A stretch of DNA of 8,195 nucleotides from an uncultured Desulfobulbus sp. (GTDB lineage Bacteria > Desulfobacterota > Desulfobulbia > Desulfobulbales > Desulfobulbaceae): NCBI GenBank assembly GCA_946539945.1, contig CAMNHX010000052.1, forward strand, positions 1 through 8,195, in the 5' to 3' direction. How positions within the stretch are numbered: position 1 is the first letter of the stretch; each line of letters starts with the position of its first letter. Positions 1 through 6,362 of this stretch are shown piece by piece. The notes under the pieces were generated by a model that was not told the origin of the DNA, did no database searches, and saw nothing but the letters and a program-made list of their open reading frames with translations. Both the position numbers and the translations under genes were made by a program.

Positions 1-44
1 TGAGAATATCTGATAGCTTTTGCAAGGGATGCCGTTTTGTGTAC

Positions 45-72
45 TGCCTGTCCGCTCTGTCTGGGACAGGCA
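45..72 (+). terminator. Terminator-like hairpin upstream of the CARF-HEPN gene
   Basis: A perfect 9-bp inverted repeat, TGCCTGTCC (45-53) and GGACAGGCA (64-72), encloses a 10-nt loop. It is followed by a T-rich but interrupted stretch (about 75-84, cttgtttctt). It ends 24 nt before the Shine-Dalgarno site of the first gene. It could be the Rho-independent terminator of whatever lies upstream of the window, or a leader hairpin that attenuates the operon. The interrupted T tract makes a strong terminator uncertain. The rest of 1-107 shows no gene or convincing promoter. Confidence 0.4.
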
Positions 73-96
73 AGTCTTGTTTCTTCACCAGACGAC

Positions 97-102
97 AGGA
101 GG
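97..102 (+). promoter_or_regulatory. Shine-Dalgarno site fixing the start of the CARF-HEPN gene
   Basis: AGGAGG lies 5 nt before the ATG at 108. It supports that start over the in-frame upstream GTG at 39, which has no comparable site and whose extension would run through the hairpin at 45-72. Confidence 0.8.
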
Positions 103-107
103 ACTTG

Positions 108-1472
108 ATGGCCAAAGTATTCGTGAGCTTTCTCGGAACAGGATCACAGGCAAAACAACCGGGCTACGATGAAGCCACCTATGATTGGCCTGGCAAGTCA
201 ACAACAAGGGTCAGGGCGCATTTCGCGCAAACCGCCATCCTGAAAATTCTGGAGGAACAGGCGGGCGGCGAGGGGCCAGTGGACAAGGTTGTCATCCTCT
301 GCACCAGGGAGTCGGAAGACAAGCACCTGCGGCCCCTGCGGGACGAGTTGCAGGCGCACCTGACAAATCCGCCCGAACTGATTGTGCCCAAGCCTTTGGT
401 CCCAACCGACATGAGCGCGGTCAACCAGTGGGGCTGGTTTGAACAGTTGCTTGAGGTGGTTGACACAGGCGACACCCTGATCATTGATTTCACTCACGGG
501 ATGAGGGCAGTACCCATCGTGTTTTCCAGCGCCATCGGCTTCTTGCAACGGGCCAAGGAGGTGACGCTCGCCCATGCCCTTTATGCCTGGTACGACGTGG
601 CGGACAAGGGCCGGGTCCACCCTATCGTGGATATGCGGGATTTCTACGTGATCAACGACTGGGCCGAGGCGGTGGCCCGGCTCAGCGACGACGCCGATGC
701 CCGCAAACTGGGGGAACTGGCTGAAAAGACCGATGTCGAGGCCCTGCGTCCGCTCAAGGACAGGGGGCTGATTCTGGCCTTTTCCGAGATGACCGACTGC
801 ATCCGCAATGTGGACGTTAACCATGTGGGCGAGAAGGTAAACGCGGCTCTGGAAAAGGTGCGGCAGACCCGCAACAGTGCGGGAGGTTCTGCCCAGGTAA
901 TGCTGGACCTGGTTTGGCGGAAATTCAGCGCTCTGGCGACGGGGTATCCGTCCAGCGGTCACTACGATTCGGCCTACTTCGGAATCCAGTTCGCCATCAT
1001 CCGGGTGTTGCTGGAGCATCGGCTGTTCATGCAGGCGTACACCGCCATGCGCGAGTTGTTGGGATCAATAGGCATGGCGGGGTTGCCGGAAGACTACGCG
1101 GTGAAAAAGATGACCAACAAAGAAGCCAGACGGTATCGGGAACGCTTTGCCGAAGCCTTTGTCGGGATGTTGCAAAGGCCCAGAGAGGAATGGGACGTTC
1201 CGCCACCGAGACAAAGCGACAGTTCCCAACGCGACCCGGTCAGGGACCGGCAGACCTTGAAGCCCTGGTTTGACAGGCTTGAACAGGCGGGCATCATTTC
1301 GGAGGAGACGAAGAAGCTGGTCAAGGAGATGACCAAAATCCGCAACGGCTTTGACCACGCCTGGACAGCCCAAGCCGGCGTACAACCGGATATCGAGGCT
1401 GCGGGCCGCAGGCATCTGAAGCTGCTGGACGACCTCATCGCCCGCATGATTGCACAGAAACTGCTTGCATAA
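108..1472 (+). CDS. csx1: CARF-HEPN CRISPR ancillary ribonuclease (Csx1/Csx2, TM1812-like, DxTHG family)
   Basis: A 454-residue protein, probably a cyclic-oligoadenylate-activated RNase. Seen: an N-terminal Rossmann-like strand with FLGTG at 8-12, typical of the TM1812/TIGR02221-type CARF domain. DFTHG at 127-131 is the DxTHG signature, which forms part of the ligand pocket in this superfamily. An INDWAEA segment around Asp184-Trp185 matches the conserved linker of the family. Near the C-terminus, R412-N413 followed four residues later by H417 (RNGFDH) fits the HEPN active-site pattern R-x4-6-H. Known: such proteins bind cyclic oligoadenylate made by Cas10 and then degrade RNA non-specifically. 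Inferred: this is the effector arm of the adjacent Csm system. Residues about 365-400 are Pro/Arg/Ser-rich and may be a flexible insertion before the final HEPN helices. The gene is 138 nt from cas10, so it may have its own promoter. Old nomenclature (Csx1 versus Csx2) is ambiguous; the symbol is the umbrella name. Confidence 0.88.
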   Translation: MAKVFVSFLGTGSQAKQPGYDEATYDWPGKSTTRVRAHFAQTAILKILEEQAGGEGPVDKVVILCTRESEDKHLRPLRDELQAHLTNPPELIVPKPLVPTDMSAVNQWGWFEQLLEVVDTGDTLIIDFTHGMRAVPIVFSSAIGFLQRAKEVTLAHALYAWYDVADKGRVHPIVDMRDFYVINDWAEAVARLSDDADARKLGELAEKTDVEALRPLKDRGLILAFSEMTDCIRNVDVNHVGEKVNAALEKVRQTRNSAGGSAQVMLDLVWRKFSALATGYPSSGHYDSAYFGIQFAIIRVLLEHRLFMQAYTAMRELLGSIGMAGLPEDYAVKKMTNKEARRYRERFAEAFVGMLQRPREEWDVPPPRQSDSSQRDPVRDRQTLKPWFDRLEQAGIISEETKKLVKEMTKIRNGFDHAWTAQAGVQPDIEAAGRRHLKLLDDLIARMIAQKLLA

Positions 1473-1505
1473 ACAACTGAAGCAAACACATGATCAGTAC
1501 CAGAT

Positions 1506-1534
1506 TTGACAAACTGCCCGTTTTACGACAGAGT
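1506..1534 (+). promoter_or_regulatory. Possible internal promoter ahead of cas10
   Basis: TTGACA at 1506-1511 is an exact sigma-70 -35 hexamer. With a 17-nt spacer the -10 would be cagagt (1529-1534), only 3 of 6 matches to consensus, so the call is weak. Its place in the one sizeable gap of the locus (1473-1610) is what makes it plausible. Nothing else supportable is in that gap apart from the cas10 ribosome binding site. Confidence 0.3.
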
Positions 1535-1601
1535 CCGGTCTTGCCGCCCGGCGGACCACAACGCTTTGCCGAACCACGGCTCAACAGCAACACGCCTTTG
1601 C

Positions 1602-1606
1602 GGAGG
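1602..1606 (+). promoter_or_regulatory. Shine-Dalgarno site fixing the cas10 start
   Basis: GGAGG lies 4 nt before the ATG at 1611. It decides between this start and the in-frame TTG at 1506. The 35 residues added by the TTG do not resemble Cas10, and the HD motif follows at the expected distance (residue 17) from the ATG. Confidence 0.75.
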
Positions 1607-1610
1607 CATC

Positions 1611-4085
1611 ATGAGCGAATGCAATCAAAATGACCTTCTTGTCCTGGCCGCGCTACTGCACGACATAGGCAAATTTGCCCAGCGTGCCGGATCGGTCAAA
1701 AGCGCCGACCTGGAGCAGGAATACTGTCTCACGGACAAGTACGGCAAGCCCTCACACACCCACGTCCTGTACACGGACGCCTTCATTGAAAGCGAGACCC
1801 TGCCGTTGCCTCCGGAACTGGCAGGCAAGCGCGGCGTTCTGGCCCGGATGGCTGCGGCGCACCATCGCCCGGATGCGGACAGCGTGGAGGAAATGTGCCT
1901 CATGCGGGCCGATCGCCTCTCTTCCAGTAGCGATCGCATGGAGGGTGAAAGTGAGGGCAACTACAAAACAGCACGGATGGAGTCGGTCTTCGCCAAAATC
2001 AGCCTGCCGGGAGGCAGGGCAGAGCAGAACACCGCCTTCCGCAAGCTCCGCTACGCCTTGCGCCCTCTGGACGCCGCAGGCGAACCGCCCCTTTTCCCGG
2101 TGTCTCTGAACCAGGCGCAGGCTACCGACTATCAGGGCTTGTATGCGCAATTTCTGCAAGCGCTGTGCGATCTGCCGCTGAACATGGGCATACGGCATTA
2201 CACTCACTCGCTGGCCACAGTTCTGGAGCGGTTCACCTGGTGCGTGCCCTCGTCCACCTATCACACGGACGCGGATATTTCGCTCTATGACCACAGCACG
2301 ACCACAGCGGCCATTGCCCAGGCGCTCTTTGCCTGCCGACAGGAGGGCATGGCCGGGGGCAAGGAAAAGCTCCTGCTCTTCGGCGGTGACCTGTCCGGCA
2401 TCCAGAAGTTCATTTTCGGCGAAGACGAGATTTCCGGCAAGGGGGCGGCCAAACTGTTGCGGGCGCGTTCACTGATGCTCCAGATGCTGACCCGTTCTGT
2501 CTGGCTGACGCTGCTGGACCGGGCCAGGCTGGCCTCTGCGGCGCGGATCATGGACGCGGGCGGTCGTTTCATTCTGCTTTTGCCTGCCACAGCCCGCGTC
2601 AAGGAACTGGTTGGGACTCTGCAAGAGGAAGTCCACCGGGAGATGTTGGACAAATACCAGGGCGTTTTGCGCATGAACTTCGCCGAGAGCGCACTGGAAG
2701 CCGACGATCTGAAGCGGGAACGCTTTCGCGAATGTTACGAAGGCTTCACCGACCGGCTGGACCAGGCGAAACTCCGGCCTTTTGCCGGACTTTTCCAGGC
2801 CGGGCAGAGCGCAGTGTTGCCGATGGACCGGAACCTGTACGCCGAATACGGCGAATGCGAAACCTGTTGCCGTCGGCCTGCGGACAGCGCTTCGGTGGAA
2901 GATGGCCGGCTTTGCCGCGAGTGCGCTGATCTCATCAGACAGCTTGGACGGCGTCTGCCTGAGGCCACGCACCTGATTTTGCGGAAACAGGGCGAGGGCT
3001 TCCCGCTCCTGGGCGGCCTGCGGCTGTTCTTGAGCGCGGAAAGGCCTGACGCACGGGAAAAGGAGGCACTGGATATTCTGAACATCAAAAACCGCACCGC
3101 CTTTTCTGCGGCTCCGGTTGCCGGTTATGTGCCGCTCATCAGCCCGGAAGACGTGGACCGCTGGCGGAAGGACAAACGCCTTGTCCGGGGCGAGGACGGG
3201 ATGGAGCGCTTTGTCGGAGACGACGAAAGTTTCAGGCCGGGCGACCCCAAAACCTTTGCCATGCTGGCGGACGAATCGCTCCTTCGCACGGACGCGGGCC
3301 ACAGCCGTTCCGTGCCCTATCTGGCGGCCTGCAAGGCTGATGTGGACAATCTGGGACTGCTGTTCGGGGTAGGCTTTGGCATTGGTGCGGAAAGCGCATT
3401 TTCCATATCGCGCTTTGCCATGCTCTCGCGCATGATGAACCACTTCTTTTCCGCATATCTTCCGGAGTGCATCGCCGCGCAATTTCCCAACATTTATGTG
3501 TTGTTCGCGGGCGGCGACGACCTCTTTGTGCTGGGTCCGTGGGCAGACATCATCCACTTTGCCAGGCAGCTTCGCGAGGACTTCGAACGCTTTTCCGGCG
3601 GACACCCGGACGTGACCTTGTCTGCCGGGTTGCCGCTTTTCAGGCCGCGCCTGCCGGTACGCAAGATGCGCGAAGACGCGGAGACAGCGTTGGAACACTC
3701 CAAAGCGCGTTGCGGCACAGCCGGTCGCCACAGCAAGGACGCTGTTACACTCTTCGGCGTCACCTGCGCTTTCGGCGACTTCGGCGAGCGCATCGCCTTC
3801 GGTGAGCAGCTTGAGCGGCTGTGCCTGGACGGCAAGGTCACGCAGGGCTTTGTGCGCCGCCTGCTGGGCTATGCCCGCGAAGCCCGCGCCTTCCTGCGGG
3901 AAGGGCAGATCAATCAAGGGTTGTACATCTCGCACATGGCCTATGACATTACACGCAACTGCGAGGGAAAAGGGAAGCTTGCGCCCGATGATCTGACCCT
4001 GTTGCGCAGGATCGCCCATGACCCGGATTTCCCGGATATGGAAATGGACATTTCTTTCGCGCTGTACCGCACGCGCGTGTCATAG
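1611..4085 (+). CDS. cas10: Type III-A CRISPR-associated protein Cas10/Csm1
   Basis: The 824-residue large subunit of the Csm complex, near the usual Csm1 length. Domains in order: an N-terminal HD nuclease domain with LLHDIGKF (His17-Asp18), AAHHRP (His84-His85) and ADRLS (Asp101); the Csm1-typical SLYDH (224-228); the first Palm/cyclase domain with GGDLSGIQKFIF from Gly258; a zinc-ribbon-like cysteine group (Cys416, 419, 435, 438, plus Cys420); the second Palm domain with ADVDNLG around Asp577-Asp579; the catalytic GGDD at 634-637; and a C-terminal helical domain that would contact Csm2. Known: on binding target RNA, Csm1 cuts single-stranded DNA with HD and makes cyclic oligoadenylate with Palm/GGDD. 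Both motifs look intact, so both activities are expected. The messenger would activate the CARF-HEPN protein encoded just upstream. csm2 begins 38 nt after the stop. Confidence 0.97.
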   Translation: MSECNQNDLLVLAALLHDIGKFAQRAGSVKSADLEQEYCLTDKYGKPSHTHVLYTDAFIESETLPLPPELAGKRGVLARMAAAHHRPDADSVEEMCLMRADRLSSSSDRMEGESEGNYKTARMESVFAKISLPGGRAEQNTAFRKLRYALRPLDAAGEPPLFPVSLNQAQATDYQGLYAQFLQALCDLPLNMGIRHYTHSLATVLERFTWCVPSSTYHTDADISLYDHSTTTAAIAQALFACRQEGMAGGKEKLLLFGGDLSGIQKFIFGEDEISGKGAAKLLRARSLMLQMLTRSVWLTLLDRARLASAARIMDAGGRFILLLPATARVKELVGTLQEEVHREMLDKYQGVLRMNFAESALEADDLKRERFRECYEGFTDRLDQAKLRPFAGLFQAGQSAVLPMDRNLYAEYGECETCCRRPADSASVEDGRLCRECADLIRQLGRRLPEATHLILRKQGEGFPLLGGLRLFLSAERPDAREKEALDILNIKNRTAFSAAPVAGYVPLISPEDVDRWRKDKRLVRGEDGMERFVGDDESFRPGDPKTFAMLADESLLRTDAGHSRSVPYLAACKADVDNLGLLFGVGFGIGAESAFSISRFAMLSRMMNHFFSAYLPECIAAQFPNIYVLFAGGDDLFVLGPWADIIHFARQLREDFERFSGGHPDVTLSAGLPLFRPRLPVRKMREDAETALEHSKARCGTAGRHSKDAVTLFGVTCAFGDFGERIAFGEQLERLCLDGKVTQGFVRRLLGYAREARAFLREGQINQGLYISHMAYDITRNCEGKGKLAPDDLTLLRRIAHDPDFPDMEMDISFALYRTRVS

Positions 4086-4123
4086 CAATTCTGTTCGCCA
4101 ACTTTCCCAAGGAGGAAAACGCA

Positions 4124-4612
4124 ATGCCAAGCGATGGAAGACAAGGAAACCGCCCTGCTTACGGAAATCCGAATACAGGAAGACAGGGGAATCGCCAGGG
4201 GTATCAGCCTTCCGGCCAGAGACAGGAATCCGCGCCGGTGGAAAAGGCCGTTTATTTCGACAACAAAGGCAATCTTGACGCCAGATGGGTGGACACGGAA
4301 GCGGAAAAGGTCGCTCTCAATCTCGGTGAAGGGGTGAAGGCCGCGCAGCTCCGCAAGTTTTACAACGAGGTGAAAACGCTGGAGCGTATGTGGATCACCC
4401 GGGGGCGAACCGACGAGGCTTTTGCCGAACTGCTGCCGCAGGTTAAAATTCTCAAGGCGAAAGCGGCTTACGCCAAGGCGCGCGGCGTCGCCAGTGACCA
4501 TTTTCATCGTTGGCTGTCCGAGCATGTCAATGCCGTCAATACCCCAAAAGATTTTGCCGCTTTCCTGCTGCATTTTGAAGCAGTGGTCGGCTTCTCCAAA
4601 GTGAAAGATTGA
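4124..4612 (+). CDS. csm2: Type III-A CRISPR-associated small subunit Csm2
   Basis: A 162-residue small alpha-helical subunit; several copies stack as the minor filament along crRNA and target. Identification rests on LRKFYNEVKTLER around Arg77-Asn81, a conserved Csm2 helix, on the all-helical remainder ending AFLLHFEAVVGF, and on its position between cas10 and csm3. AAGGAGG (4109-4115), 8 nt before the ATG, supports this start. Odd: the first about 40 residues are low-complexity and rich in Gly, Gln, Asn, Arg and Pro, with GRQGNR at 5-10 repeated at 19-24. This makes the protein longer than common Csm2 proteins of roughly 120-145 residues. The tail is probably disordered and may bind RNA or neighbouring subunits; that is inference. 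The stop (4610-4612) abuts the csm3 Shine-Dalgarno site. Confidence 0.92.
   Translation: MPSDGRQGNRPAYGNPNTGRQGNRQGYQPSGQRQESAPVEKAVYFDNKGNLDARWVDTEAEKVALNLGEGVKAAQLRKFYNEVKTLERMWITRGRTDEAFAELLPQVKILKAKAAYAKARGVASDHFHRWLSEHVNAVNTPKDFAAFLLHFEAVVGFSKVKD
4136..4196 (+). repeat. Short direct repeat inside the csm2 5' end
   Basis: Bases 4136-4154 and 4178-4196 match at 16 of 19 positions with an offset of 42 nt (14 codons). Each copy encodes GRQGNR in the Csm2 N-terminal tail. The differences include silent ones, so the peptide repeat appears maintained. Origin by a small in-frame duplication is likely. Confidence 0.7.
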
Positions 4613-4622
4613 GGAGGCACAA

Positions 4623-5321
4623 ATGCAACTCATCGCCATCAAGCAGATCACCGGCACCATTCTTCTTCGTTCCGGTTTGCACATCGGCGCGGGCAGGGAC
4701 ACCGTGGAAATCGGCGGACTCGACCAGCCCATCATCAAGCACCCGGTCAGCGGTGCGCCCTATATTCCTGGCTCTTCTCTTAAGGGCAAGATGCGCGCCC
4801 TGCTGGAGACCTCCATTTTTTTCACGCGCCCGGACACCCAAAAATCTGTTCTCGAGGGCAAACCCTGCGAATGCGGTCGGAAAGACTGCCCGGTCTGCAC
4901 GCTCTTCGGTTCGCATCAAGCGCCGAAGGATTGCGATCCCGATCTTGGGCCAACGCGCATTCTGGTGCGTGACGCCAATCTGACGCCCGAGTGCGAGGAG
5001 CAGTTCAAAAACGGACGCCTGCCCATGGAAGTCAAATATGAAAACATCATCAACCGGGTACAGGGCGTTGCCGAACATCCCCGACCTCTGGAGCGCATCC
5101 CGGCGGGAACCGCATTTGTCTTGAGCATGGCGCTCAAGGTCTTTGACGGCGACAAGGTGGAAGAGTTGCTGCAACACGTTTGGCAGGGTCTGAAACTTGT
5201 TGAAATGGACGCGCTGGGCGGCGGCGGATCACGCGGCAACGGCCAGGTGCGTTTCGAGGAATTGAAACTGGACGGCGAGGCGGTGGATTTGGACAAAGTC
5301 GCCGTTTTTGACCACAAATAA
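4623..5321 (+). CDS. csm3: Type III-A RAMP backbone subunit Csm3
   Basis: A 232-residue Cas7-type RRM/RAMP protein, repeated along the crRNA as the major filament and cutting target RNA at 6-nt intervals. Seen: an N-terminal RAMP strand with LHIGAGRD at 19-26; IGGLDQPIIK with Asp34 at the position of the catalytic Asp known in Csm3 (Asp33 in well-studied homologues); YIPGSSLKGKMR, the RAMP loop that contacts crRNA; a cysteine group at Cys82, 84, 89 and 92 just before LFG, likely a zinc site; and a C-terminal glycine-rich loop with LGGGGSRGNGQV. The length matches the family. The Shine-Dalgarno (GAGGAGG, 4611-4617) overlaps the end of csm2 and lies 5 nt before the ATG, so translation is likely coupled. 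Identification is very secure. Confidence 0.97.
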   Translation: MQLIAIKQITGTILLRSGLHIGAGRDTVEIGGLDQPIIKHPVSGAPYIPGSSLKGKMRALLETSIFFTRPDTQKSVLEGKPCECGRKDCPVCTLFGSHQAPKDCDPDLGPTRILVRDANLTPECEEQFKNGRLPMEVKYENIINRVQGVAEHPRPLERIPAGTAFVLSMALKVFDGDKVEELLQHVWQGLKLVEMDALGGGGSRGNGQVRFEELKLDGEAVDLDKVAVFDHK

Positions 5322-5334
5322 GCCCGGCGCGGGC
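5322..5334 (+). other. Small GC-only hairpin directly after the csm3 stop
   Basis: GCCCG (5322-5326) and CGGGC (5330-5334) form a 5-bp stem with a 3-nt loop starting at the base after the csm3 stop codon. No T tract follows, so it is not a standard intrinsic terminator. It may protect the 3' end of processed csm3 mRNA or modulate downstream translation, but a stem this short can occur by chance in GC-rich DNA. Confidence 0.3.
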
Positions 5335-5347
5335 AGGAACACGGGAA

Positions 5348-5373
5348 ACCGTATGCACAAGGAGACCGTATGC
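5348..5373 (+). repeat. Duplicated ACCGTATGC at the csm4 start
   Basis: ACCGTATGC occurs at 5348-5356 and again at 5365-5373, where the second copy contains the csm4 ATG (5370). Over the full 17-nt period 12 positions match, suggesting an imperfect tandem duplication of the initiation region. The first ATG (5353) is out of frame with csm4 and lacks a good Shine-Dalgarno. It would read 30 codons to a stop at 5443-5445, inside csm4. Confidence 0.55.
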
Positions 5374-6362
5374 TGCATCGTTATGTTTTACAGCCGCTTT
5401 CTCCGTGGGGCACGCCGTTGCGCGGCGATACGCTGTATGGCCTGATTTTGTACCGCATCGGCGAAGACGAAGGCGTGCAGGTCCTGCGTCAAACGCTGGA
5501 CGCCTGCCGTCAGGGGAAGCCGCCTTTTGTCGTTTCTTCGGCCATGCCGGAAAACAGGCTGTTCGCGCCGCTCCTGCCGCCCACACCCCGCGAAGTGTTC
5601 CGGCAATGGGTGGAACAGGGGGCATTCTGCGACCGAAAGGGGAACAAACTGGCGCTGGGCGACGCCCTGGCCCGATATAAAAAGTTTCGCAAAATTTCCT
5701 GGCTGACCTGTGAAACCTGGCAAAAACACGCCAAGACCCTGTCCGTGCGTCGGCTTTTTGCCGAATTCTGCGCCAACTATCGGGAATGCGACGCTGTAAT
5801 CAAGCGCGAAGTCCCCTTGTTCCGGCGTGGCGTGGAGCCACACGTCACCATTGACCGCTACACGGGCGGTGCACTGGAAGGCGGCCTGTTCGCCGATACG
5901 CTGTTCTACTTTCGCGAAGGCGTCAAACTGCACCTCTACGCGGAAACCGAAGAACCGGACGCACTTTTGCGCCATCTGCAACGGATAGGCGACATCGGCT
6001 TCGGCAAAAACGCCACCACCGGCAAGGGGCGTTTTGCGGCGGAAAAGGACGTGTCATTTTCCCCGGCTGACCTGCCTGTTTCAGGTTCACACCGCCTTTT
6101 GCTGTCGCCCTGCGCAGCCCATGATATGCGCGGGTTGCAAGGCTGCTATGCTGCGGACGTGAAACGAGGCAAGGCAGCCCCACACCTGTCCGGTGGCAAT
6201 CCCTTCAAAAATCCCTTTCTGTGCCTCAGGGAAGGGGCGCTGCTCTCGTCCGTGCCCAACGGCCCATACGTGTTGGACGACGTGCATGAGTACCCGGACA
6301 TCGCGCAGGTTGTCCAGCCGCTCTGTCTGCCCTGTACGTTGAAGGAGGAAAACCATGCCTGA
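5370..6362 (+). CDS. csm4: Type III-A RAMP subunit Csm4 (Cas5-like)
   Basis: A 330-residue Cas5-group RAMP protein that binds the 5' handle of the crRNA and anchors Cas10 at the base of the complex. Seen: the N-terminal strand followed by RGDTLYG (18-24), which matches the Csm4 pattern of a GDT/S-L-x-G motif after the first strand; FADTLFYF, beginning the second RAMP-like half; and the glycine-rich GDIGFGKNATTGKGRF from about residue 207, the hallmark G-loop of Csm4. No catalytic residue is expected, and none is evident. The start at 5370 is supported by AAGGAG (5359-5364). The neighbours, csm3 upstream and csm5 downstream, match standard type III-A order. The stop overlaps the csm5 start by 8 nt (6355-6362), indicating translational coupling. 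Confidence 0.94.
   Translation: MLHRYVLQPLSPWGTPLRGDTLYGLILYRIGEDEGVQVLRQTLDACRQGKPPFVVSSAMPENRLFAPLLPPTPREVFRQWVEQGAFCDRKGNKLALGDALARYKKFRKISWLTCETWQKHAKTLSVRRLFAEFCANYRECDAVIKREVPLFRRGVEPHVTIDRYTGGALEGGLFADTLFYFREGVKLHLYAETEEPDALLRHLQRIGDIGFGKNATTGKGRFAAEKDVSFSPADLPVSGSHRLLLSPCAAHDMRGLQGCYAADVKRGKAAPHLSGGNPFKNPFLCLREGALLSSVPNGPYVLDDVHEYPDIAQVVQPLCLPCTLKEENHA
6342..6348 (+). promoter_or_regulatory. Shine-Dalgarno site of csm5 inside csm4
   Basis: AAGGAGG lies 6 nt before the csm5 ATG at 6355 and within the last codons of csm4. It supports the long N-terminal form of Csm5 rather than an internal start closer to the RAMP fold. Confidence 0.8.

Noticed and set aside
39..107. In-frame GTG start adding 23 residues to the CARF-HEPN protein, including a P-loop-like SGTGKS
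   Set aside because: No good Shine-Dalgarno before it, the added segment is encoded across the hairpin at 45-72, and family members begin at the FLGTG strand. The P-loop look is coincidental because no ATPase domain follows.
1..107. CRISPR repeat or sigma-70 promoter in the upstream stretch
   Set aside because: No unit of repeat length recurs, and a TTGCAA at 20-25 has no acceptable -10 at 16-18 nt.
198..1019. 273-codon minus-strand frame opposite the CARF-HEPN gene
   Set aside because: Antisense shadow; the plus strand encodes a recognisable protein with catalytic motifs throughout.
1533..1556. Inverted repeat GTCCG/CGGAC in the gap before cas10
   Set aside because: Only 5 bp, with a 14-nt loop and no T tract; expected by chance in GC-rich DNA.
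1506..1610. TTG start extending Cas10 by 35 residues
   Set aside because: The ATG at 1611 has GGAGG at correct spacing and places the HD motif at the usual distance from the N-terminus. The extension has no Cas10-like sequence.
2469..4019. 516-codon open frame on the minus strand opposite cas10
   Set aside because: A shadow of codon bias in GC-rich coding DNA: no recognisable domain, and it lies fully within a secure gene.
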